This document shows positions 58,132 through 64,000 of a stretch of 64,000 bases of DNA, piece after piece; the stretch's first letter is position 1; each line of letters opens with the position of its first letter. The DNA is from Microbispora rosea subsp. aerata (GTDB lineage: Bacteria; Actinomycetota; Actinomycetes; Streptosporangiales; Streptosporangiaceae). Below the pieces are notes generated by a model, which saw nothing but the letters and a program-made list of their open reading frames with translations, ran no database searches and was not told the origin of the DNA. A program made the position numbers and the translations under genes. The stretch lies in contig NZ_BMPY01000016.1 of the NCBI RefSeq assembly GCF_014647835.1, positions 62,001-126,000 on the forward strand. The letters are read 5' to 3'.

Positions 58132-59403
58132 CTATTGGACGGCGCTCGCCGCCGTGGTCTGGGCGGCCGTCAGCGCCTCCCGCGGCGACTGCGACCCGCT
58201 CAGCGCGGCCTGCATCGCCTTCCACATCGGCTCGGAGATCTTCGGGTACTTCGTGCCGAGGTTGTCGCCGGTGCGGCCCTTGGCCGCCCTGACCGCCTCC
58301 ACCCACACCTTCAGCTCCGGGTTCCGCTCGACCTGCTCGGCCTGCACCTGCTCGGTCGGCGCGATGTACGACAGCGTCGTGTCGGTGGTCAGCGAGTTCC
58401 CGGTGCTCGCCAGGCACGTCACCAGCTTCTGGGACACGACGTGGCGGGAGGCGTCCCGCTGCACCGGAACGGTGACGAACTCCCCGCCGGTCGGCGCCGG
58501 GGCGGTCCCGCCGTCCTTGGCCGGGATCGGGATGATGCCGTAGTCGAAACCGGTCTTCTTCGCGTTGGCCAGCTGCCAGGTGCCGTTCTCGCCGAAGGCG
58601 TACTCGCCGGTCGCGAACTCCTGCCAGCTCGTGGTCTGGGTGTTGTTGATGACGGAGTTGGGCGCGTACCCCTTCTTCACCCAGTCGGTCCACAGCGACA
58701 GCGCGGCGACCCCCTGCGGCGAATCGAGCTTCGTCAGCTCCGCCCCCGCGCCCCAGAACCACGGCAGGAACTGGAAGCTGCCCTCCTCGGTGCCGATCGC
58801 GGCGAACGTGATGCCCTTCTTGCCCGCCGCCTTCACCTTCTGCAGCGCCGCGGTCAGCGACGCCCAGTCCTTCACCGACGCCGGGTCCACCCCGGCCTTG
58901 TCCAGCACCTCCTTGTTGTAGTAGAGGGCGAGAGTGTTCGCGCCGATCGGGATGCCGTACGTCTTGCCGCCGAGCCGGCCCGCGGCGAGCAGGTTCGGCG
59001 TGACGGCCGATGTGTCGATCTCCGTCTCGTCGGTCGACGTCAGCACCCCCGCCTCGGCGAGCGTCGAGACCACCGGGTTGTCCACGACCAGCACGTCGGG
59101 CGGGTTGCCCTGCTGGGCCGCGAGCAGGGCCTTGTTGGTGAGGTCGGTGGTGTCGTAGCCGGTCCGCTTGACGGTCACCCCGGCCTGGGTGCCGCACCGG
59201 GTCAGCAGCTTCACCCACTCGGAGGAGTCGTCGAACTGCGGGTAGGGGTCCCAGATCGTGTAGGTTCCGCCGCCGGCGGCCCGGCTCGCGCCCGCCGCGG
59301 AATCCGCGCCTGAGGATCCGGAGCACGCGGTGAGGCCGCCCGCGACGGCGAGGGCCGCCAGGCCCAGGCAGGCGGCGCGCCGGCCCCTGTCGAGGCTTTC
59401 CAT
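58132..59403 (-). CDS. ABC sugar-binding lipoprotein (extracellular solute-binding family 1)
   Basis: 423 residues. Lipoprotein signal with lipobox LTAC-SGSS near residue 27, then a family 1 solute-binding fold: YTIWDPYPQFDDSSEW, PPDVLVVDNPVVSTLAEAGV, YGIPIGANTLALYYNKEVLD, the FQFLPWFWGAGAEL ligand cleft, and EPMWKAMQAALSG near the end. It captures an oligosaccharide outside the membrane for the two permeases downstream. Given the flanking GH127 and GH39-like genes, the ligand is probably an arabino-oligosaccharide, which is inference. Confidence 0.94.
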   Translation of the reverse strand: MESLDRGRRAACLGLAALAVAGGLTACSGSSGADSAAGASRAAGGGTYTIWDPYPQFDDSSEWVKLLTRCGTQAGVTVKRTGYDTTDLTNKALLAAQQGNPPDVLVVDNPVVSTLAEAGVLTSTDETEIDTSAVTPNLLAAGRLGGKTYGIPIGANTLALYYNKEVLDKAGVDPASVKDWASLTAALQKVKAAGKKGITFAAIGTEEGSFQFLPWFWGAGAELTKLDSPQGVAALSLWTDWVKKGYAPNSVINNTQTTSWQEFATGEYAFGENGTWQLANAKKTGFDYGIIPIPAKDGGTAPAPTGGEFVTVPVQRDASRHVVSQKLVTCLASTGNSLTTDTTLSYIAPTEQVQAEQVERNPELKVWVEAVRAAKGRTGDNLGTKYPKISEPMWKAMQAALSGSQSPREALTAAQTTAASAVQ

Positions 59404-59463
59404 GTCGGTGTTTCCTTTCGGTGGCCCGGGTCGGCGACCCGGGCCGGGGAAGACTGGGCCGGC

Positions 59464-61203
59464 TCAGGTGAGCTGGATGTAGTCCAGTTCGGCGTAGCCG
59501 GTGCCGCCGCCGAAGTAGGGTGACCCCTTGGCCAGGCGGATCACGTTGTAGCCCGCCCGCAGGTTCACCGTGGTGCTGACCGTGGCGCCGAACTGGCCCC
59601 ACGCGGGGGTGGGCGGGTAGCTGACCGTCGTCCACGGGCCGCCGTTGTACGCCAGCCCTTGCGTGGCGGTGGCCCCGGTGGCGTTGGCGTAGCCGATGGT
59701 CATCGTGTACGCGCGGGCCGTGGGCACGTTCACCACGAAGTCGACGTAGCTGTCGGTGCCGTGGTTGCCGTTGTTGTTGTCGATGCGCCCCACGTAGCCG
59801 CCCTCGGACGCGCTGGAGCTCGTCAGCCGCAGGGCGCGGAAGACGGACGCGTTCTCCGCCTCGTAGCGCTGCTGGTAGGACGGCACGCCGCCGACCGGCT
59901 GGATCACCAGGTTGTAGGCGCTGGTGGCCGACATGTTCGGCACCGAGACGCTGATCTGCCCGTTGCTCACGGCGTACGTGCCCGTCGAGATGGTCGTGGG
60001 CGCGGGGACGGCGGTGAACCGGCCGCTCGCGGGGGTCGACTGCAGGGTCACCCGGACCGAGGAGCCGAGCGCGCCGATGCCGGTGACGCGGATGGTGTTG
60101 GTGCCGGACTCGTTGCCGAAGACCACGCTGACGATCTTGCGGGTGGAGTCGTAGGAGGCGAAGCCGTCCAGGCCGGTCTGGGTGGCCGGGGTGGTGGTCA
60201 CCATGCGGCCGGCCATGTCGCCGTACCACTTGTACAGCCACCAGGTGCCGGTCGGCTGGGAGTTGTTGACGACCAGCCCGTTCATCGTGCCGTACTCGTA
60301 CCAGAACGCCCGGTGCGCCATCTCGACCCCGGCGCGCTCGAGTTTGGCGACGTAACTGGCGATCCGGCCGGGGACGTCCACCTCGCTCGTCGCGGCGTAC
60401 TCGTTGATCGCGATGCGGCGGGGGCTGATGCCGAGTGAGGACTCCAGGGATCGGTAGTCGGCGATGTCGGCGGCGATGCGCGCCGGGTCGATCAGCTCGT
60501 GCCAGCAGATGATGTCGGGCAGCGTGCCGGTCGCCTTCGCGTTGCTCAGGAACGACGACATCCAGGAGCGGTTGTAGGTCGCGGTGCTCGGGCCGACGAT
60601 CGGCGTCGCCGGGTCCAGTGCCCGTACGGCCCGGTAGGTGCGCGTCCAGCCGTCGTTAAAGGACCCGGCGGCGGAGGTGTTCCACGTCCAGTCGGGCTCG
60701 TTCCACAGCTCCCAGCCGATGATGTTGGTCACCGTGGTCGCGTCGCGGCGGGCGCGGACCATCGTGTCCACCTTGGCCAGCCAGTCGTTCCAGCTCACCC
60801 ACCTGTACGGGAAGTCGGGGTAGATGTCCGGCATCCGGATGAACTCCCCGGCGCCCACCCGCGTGGCCTGGTGGGCCACGAGCAGGGAGTCGCCGCCGGG
60901 CGGCTGGCCGTTGGGCCTCTGCCCCACGCCGGGGGCGGGCTGCGTGAGCGAGTTGAGCCTCAGCGGCAGCAGCGCGGAGTCGGCCGGGCGGCCGTTTTCC
61001 GCCAGGCCGTACAGGCCGCCGGCGGCGACGTGGGTGACGGGCCGGAAGGGCTGGGCGACGTTCACCGTGAGGGTGGCGCCCGCCGCCTCGGCGGGGGCCG
61101 CGGGGACGGCGGGGACGGCGGCGACCGCGCCCAGCAGCGCCGCCGTGAGGCCGATCACGCGTCCGGCCGTGATTCGTCTCGCCGTGGTTCGGGGTCTGCG
61201 CAT
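59464..61203 (-). CDS. secreted clan GH-A glycoside hydrolase (GH39-like) with CBM35
   Basis: 579 residues. Signal peptide (VIGLTAALLGAVAAVPAVPA, cleavage after AEA). The TIM-barrel domain fills residues 45-345: the acid/base Glu in GWELWNEPDW and a likely nucleophile Glu in RRIAINEYAAT, both in the positions of clan GH-A enzymes, with WHELIDPARIA between. A small beta domain follows, then a C-terminal CBM35 of about 130 residues (YEAENASVF, GYVGRIDNNNGNHGTDSYVDF, LDYIQLT). The subfamily is closest to GH39-like proteins I can recall but is not certain. As part of the importer operon it probably attacks a plant arabinan or arabinosylated glycoprotein outside the cell. Confidence 0.82.
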   Translation of the reverse strand: MRRPRTTARRITAGRVIGLTAALLGAVAAVPAVPAAPAEAAGATLTVNVAQPFRPVTHVAAGGLYGLAENGRPADSALLPLRLNSLTQPAPGVGQRPNGQPPGGDSLLVAHQATRVGAGEFIRMPDIYPDFPYRWVSWNDWLAKVDTMVRARRDATTVTNIIGWELWNEPDWTWNTSAAGSFNDGWTRTYRAVRALDPATPIVGPSTATYNRSWMSSFLSNAKATGTLPDIICWHELIDPARIAADIADYRSLESSLGISPRRIAINEYAATSEVDVPGRIASYVAKLERAGVEMAHRAFWYEYGTMNGLVVNNSQPTGTWWLYKWYGDMAGRMVTTTPATQTGLDGFASYDSTRKIVSVVFGNESGTNTIRVTGIGALGSSVRVTLQSTPASGRFTAVPAPTTISTGTYAVSNGQISVSVPNMSATSAYNLVIQPVGGVPSYQQRYEAENASVFRALRLTSSSASEGGYVGRIDNNNGNHGTDSYVDFVVNVPTARAYTMTIGYANATGATATQGLAYNGGPWTTVSYPPTPAWGQFGATVSTTVNLRAGYNVIRLAKGSPYFGGGTGYAELDYIQLT

Positions 61204-61279
61204 GAACTACCTCGCTCTTTCTGCGCTCAGGGTGGAGGGCCCGGGGAGAAGGCCCGGGGTAGAGCAGGAGGTGGAGCGG

Positions 61280-63232
61280 TCATCCGGCGGCGGCGACCGG
61301 AATCCAGACCCGCATCGGGCCCTCGCTCCGGTTGCCCCACAGGAAGTACGGCACCGCCGTGAGCGTGAGCGGCGGACCCGTCCGCTCCCGCCCGGCTCCG
61401 GCGGCGTACAGCGATTCCCCGGTGTGCGCGACCAGCCCCTTCGCAGTGATCACGACCGGGATGTCCGGCAGGTCCTCCCGGTGACCCGCCGTGATCGGCG
61501 CGGCGAGGTCGAGCCGGACGTCCTCGAGGATCGTGCCGGGCGGCAGGTCGGCCTGCTCCAGGCAGTACACGAGCGGGCCGCGGGCCAGGGCGACGCAGCC
61601 GCGCACCGCGTCGACCCGCGGGTGGGCGGTCACCTGCCGGACCGGCATGTCCAGGTCGAGGACGACGACGGTGCCCGCCGTCCAGGCCCGGGTGAGCCGG
61701 ACGTAACCGTCCCGCGCGGGCACCCGGACCGGTTCGCCCCCGACGCTCACCGCGTACGTGTCGCACCAGGCGGGCACGCGCAGCGCGAGCGTCCACGCGC
61801 CGCCGTCCCCGCCGGGCTCGGCGACCTCCAGTTCGACGCGGCCGTGCCAGGGGTAGTCCGTGCGCATCTCCACCCGGCGCCCCCGCGGCGCCTCCAGCGA
61901 GGCGTCGCCGTACAGGTGGATCTGCAGGCCGCCGTCGTCGGCGGTCGCCAGGTAGCCGGGCAGCGAGGCCATGAGCCTGGCGATGTTCGGCGGGCAGCAG
62001 GCGCACGAGTACCAGGGCAGCCGCCGCGCCGCCGCCTCCTCGCCCCCGCTCGCGTGCCCGGTGCGCACCTGCAGGGGGTTGGAGTAGAAGAAACGCCTGC
62101 CGTCGCGGGACACGGCCGCGGCGAACGCGTTGTACAGCACCCGCTCCATCTCGTCGGCGTAGCGGGCCCGGCCGGTCGCCAGCAGCAGCCGCCAGTTCCA
62201 CTGGAAGCTCGCGATGGCCGCGCAGGTCTCGCCGTAGGCCCGGTCGGGCGGCAGCTCGTACGGGTCGCCGTACGCCTCCTCGCGGTGGCGCGAGCCGTGG
62301 GCGCCGGTGACGTAGGTCCGCGTGTGGAAGGCGTCGGCCCACAACCGCTCCGCCGCGTCCAGCAGGGTCAGGTCGCCGGTCTCCACGGCCACGTCGACCA
62401 TCCCGGCCAGCAGGTACAACTGGCGTACGGCGTGGCCCGCGACCTCCCGCACCTCGCGTACGGGCTGGTGGTCCTGGTAGTAGCGGGAGCCGAACCGGCC
62501 GTGGCCGAGCAGGCCGCGCCCCCGCAGGTCGAGGAAGCGCCGCGCGAGGTCCAGGTAGGGCCGGTGGCCGGTCAGCCGGTACAGCTCGGCGAGCGCGGTC
62601 TCGATCTCGGGATGCCCGCAGACCTCCTCCACGCCGTCCGGGCCGAACCGCTCCACCAGCAGGTCGGCGAAGCGCCGGGCCACGGTCACCAGCGCGGGGC
62701 TCGCGCCGGTGCGGCCCGCCGCGACGGCCGCCTGGATGAGGTGGCCGGCGCAGTACAGCTCGTGGCTCCACTCCGGCTTGCGCCACCGCTCGTCCGGCGC
62801 GACGACGGTGAAGTAGGAGTTGAGGTAGCCGTCCGCCTGCTGGGCGCGGGCGAGCAGCGCGGTCGTGCTCTCCACGAACGACCGCAGGCCGGCGTCCCGC
62901 GGCGAGGTCGCGAGCTGCCAGGCCGCCGCCTCCAGGGTCTTGTGGACGTCGGAGTCGGCGAACCACATGCCGGCGAAGTCGTGGCCGTCCTCCCCCGCGG
63001 CGGCGCGGAGGTTGCCGAGGTTGCCGTACGCGTGGAGGTTGTCCACGCAGTGCGGCAGGGTGCGCTCGGCGTTGCGCCGCCGCCACCGCCCGAGCAGGCC
63101 CTCCGCCCCCAGCCGGACCCGGTCGAGGCCGAGCGGCCGCAGCGCGGACAGCGCCGCCGGGGTCGGGGCGACGGGCCCGGCGGCCTCCTGGAGACCGGCC
63201 GCGGCCGGGATTTCGAGCTTCTGCTGGGTCAT
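61280..63232 (-). CDS. GH127 beta-L-arabinofuranosidase
   Basis: 650 residues without a signal peptide, so cytoplasmic. An (alpha/alpha)6-barrel of the GH127 (DUF1680) family: LGRWRRRNAERTLPHCVDNL at the start, YGETCAAIASFQWNWRLL with the proposed catalytic Glu, and WYSCACCPPNIARLMASLPG with the Cys that acts as nucleophile in HypBA1. Beta-sandwich domains follow. HypBA1 releases L-arabinose from beta-1,2-arabinobiose of hydroxyproline-rich plant glycoproteins; other family members act on different pentoses. It is the first gene of the operon to the two permeases (gaps 76, 60 and 59 bp). A 167-bp 5' segment is duplicated near 52.7 kb. Confidence 0.93.
   Translation of the reverse strand: MTQQKLEIPAAAGLQEAAGPVAPTPAALSALRPLGLDRVRLGAEGLLGRWRRRNAERTLPHCVDNLHAYGNLGNLRAAAGEDGHDFAGMWFADSDVHKTLEAAAWQLATSPRDAGLRSFVESTTALLARAQQADGYLNSYFTVVAPDERWRKPEWSHELYCAGHLIQAAVAAGRTGASPALVTVARRFADLLVERFGPDGVEEVCGHPEIETALAELYRLTGHRPYLDLARRFLDLRGRGLLGHGRFGSRYYQDHQPVREVREVAGHAVRQLYLLAGMVDVAVETGDLTLLDAAERLWADAFHTRTYVTGAHGSRHREEAYGDPYELPPDRAYGETCAAIASFQWNWRLLLATGRARYADEMERVLYNAFAAAVSRDGRRFFYSNPLQVRTGHASGGEEAAARRLPWYSCACCPPNIARLMASLPGYLATADDGGLQIHLYGDASLEAPRGRRVEMRTDYPWHGRVELEVAEPGGDGGAWTLALRVPAWCDTYAVSVGGEPVRVPARDGYVRLTRAWTAGTVVVLDLDMPVRQVTAHPRVDAVRGCVALARGPLVYCLEQADLPPGTILEDVRLDLAAPITAGHREDLPDIPVVITAKGLVAHTGESLYAAGAGRERTGPPLTLTAVPYFLWGNRSEGPMRVWIPVAAAG
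62998..63164 (-). repeat. 167-bp segment repeated in inverted orientation at 52711-52877
   Basis: This part of the GH127 gene (codons about 23-79) is identical, base for base by eye, to the fragment beside the Wadjet operon. The two copies are inverted and 10.1 kb apart, so recombination between them would invert the doxX-to-arabinan segment and disrupt the GH127 gene only at its end. Confidence 0.9.
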
Positions 63233-63302
63233 TCCTGATCTCTCGTGTCGTGACGCGGGACGTGTGAGACTCCGCCCGGGACGGACTATGCAAGGAAAAT
63301 TA

Positions 63303-63316
63303 GGAAAACGGTTGCC
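63303..63316. promoter_or_regulatory. probable LacI-family operator between GH127 and its regulator
   Basis: GGAAAACGGTTGCC has the paired GG..AAC/GTT..CC form and central CG of LacI operators, with two mismatched pairs. It lies 71 bp before the GH127 ATG in an AT-richer stretch of the divergent gap, where it could govern both the operon and the regulator. Confidence 0.55.
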
Positions 63317-63442
63317 GGAAAAGTATCAACGCCCACCTAGGCCGTCAATAGCCGGTTTCCCGTGGGCTGCGAGAGAGACCGGCGCCGGAACGGTCCGGCG
63401 CTAGAGTGGAGCGCGGCAACGCCATCGGAAAGTGGAGGAAAT

Positions 63443-64000
63443 GTGGGAAAACTGGAGCGTCACGCCACGATCGCCGACGTCGCGGCACTGGCCGGCGTGT
63501 CGGTGGGCACGGCTTCCAAGGCGCTCAACGGACGCGGATCGCTGCGGGAGGAGACCCGCATGCGCGTCCGGGAGGCCGCGCGGCAGCTCAGCTTCGAGGC
63601 GAACGCCGGTGCCCGCAGCCTGCACTCCGGCCGCACCTACACCGTCGGCATGATCACCACGGATACGATCGGCCGGTTCAGCATCCCCGTCCTGATCGGC
63701 GCCGAGGACGCGCTGGGCGCCGGGGAGATGTCGGTCTTCCTCTGCGACGGGCGGGACGACCCGATCCGCGAGCAGTACTACGTCAAGACGCTGCTCAGCC
63801 GCCGGGTCGACGGGATCATCGTGACCGGCCGGCGCACCGAGGCGCGCGCGCCCATCGCCGCGGACCTGCCCGTGCCGGTGGTGTACGCCTTCATCAGCTC
63901 GACCGACCCCGCCGACTGCTCGGTGGTCCCGGACGAGGCGGGCGGCGCCCGTAAGGCCGTCGAGCACCTGCTGGCCGTCGGCCGCATTCGCATCGCGCAC
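63443..64000 (+). CDS. LacI-family transcriptional regulator (runs off the window)
   Basis: First 186 residues, GTG start with GGAGGAAAT upstream; the ATG two bases earlier is out of frame. The DNA-binding helix-turn-helix ATIADVAALAGVSVGTASKAL plus hinge-helix region (NAGARSLHSGRTYTVGMI) is canonical. The start of the periplasmic-binding-protein-like effector domain follows (SIPVLIGAEDALGAGEMSVF, VDGIIVTGRR). Divergent from the GH127/importer operon, so it is the likely arabino-oligosaccharide-responsive repressor of that operon and perhaps of the GH43 gene. Confidence 0.93.
   Translation, partial: MGKLERHATIADVAALAGVSVGTASKALNGRGSLREETRMRVREAARQLSFEANAGARSLHSGRTYTVGMITTDTIGRFSIPVLIGAEDALGAGEMSVFLCDGRDDPIREQYYVKTLLSRRVDGIIVTGRRTEARAPIAADLPVPVVYAFISSTDPADCSVVPDEAGGARKAVEHLLAVGRIRIAH

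Noticed and set aside
1-64000. Prophage, integrative element or insertion sequence
   Set aside because: No integrase, transposase, phage structural gene, tRNA target or target-site duplication was found.

Overview
The window is very GC-rich, gene-dense DNA with strong G/C third-position bias, many GTG starts and GGAGG-type ribosome sites. Membrane Ser/Thr kinases, CebR-type operators (TGGGAGCGCTCCC), a fused SecDF, AA10 monooxygenases and a c-di-AMP riboswitch before a lysozyme all point to a filamentous actinomycete. The family mix suggests the Streptosporangiales (Nonomuraea/Streptosporangium-like), but that placement is inference. I see no tRNA, rRNA, CRISPR array, transposase or prophage.

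Layout. 0-5 kb: the end of an alpha/beta hydrolase, an adenine-N6 DNA methyltransferase fused to an HsdS-like specificity module, and, divergently, a large multidomain protein of unknown function. A 15-bp tandem repeat and a perfect LacI-like palindrome lie between them. 4.7-13.6 kb: a receptor-like kinase, two small cell-surface proteins, a MazG-like pyrophosphohydrolase, an HNH endonuclease, a nucleotidyltransferase, release factor 3 and a free-standing condensation-domain protein. 13.6-24.7 kb: a period-6 low-complexity gap, a GH64 beta-1,3-glucanase, an HsaA-like monooxygenase, a TetR/RibD-like pair around a long inverted repeat, two DksA/TraR proteins, SecDF, and a GH25 lysozyme behind a c-di-AMP riboswitch. 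24.7-35.9 kb: an HsaB-like flavin reductase, secreted peptidases and a D,D-carboxypeptidase, two tandem LPMOs with CebR boxes, a DMT transporter, and a TetR/flavin-monooxygenase pair. 35.9-41.1 kb: what looks like a decayed Nit1C-type locus with one intact glycosyltransferase, a HAD hydrolase, a VOC pseudogene, an FMN reductase and a second kinase.

41.4-52.4 kb: an acyl-CoA synthetase, then a complete four-gene Wadjet (jetABCD; TIGR02677/02678/02680/02679) anti-plasmid operon whose cistrons all overlap. Its proteins carry unusual low-complexity expansions, including a pentapeptide minisatellite inside JetC. Just upstream is a truncated copy of a GH127 gene start that matches the intact gene 10 kb away in inverted orientation, exactly over 167 bp by my reading.

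52.9-64 kb: DoxX and S4-domain proteins, then a plant-arabinan utilisation locus. It holds a secreted GH43 arabinanase and, facing it, an operon of GH127 beta-L-arabinofuranosidase, a secreted GH39-like hydrolase with CBM35, and an ABC sugar importer without its own ATPase. A divergent LacI regulator runs off the window edge. With the LPMOs and GH64, the window describes a soil saprophyte degrading plant and fungal walls. The most novel parts are the methyltransferase/unknown-protein pair at 0.5-4.7 kb and the repeat-expanded Wadjet operon with its duplicated boundary.
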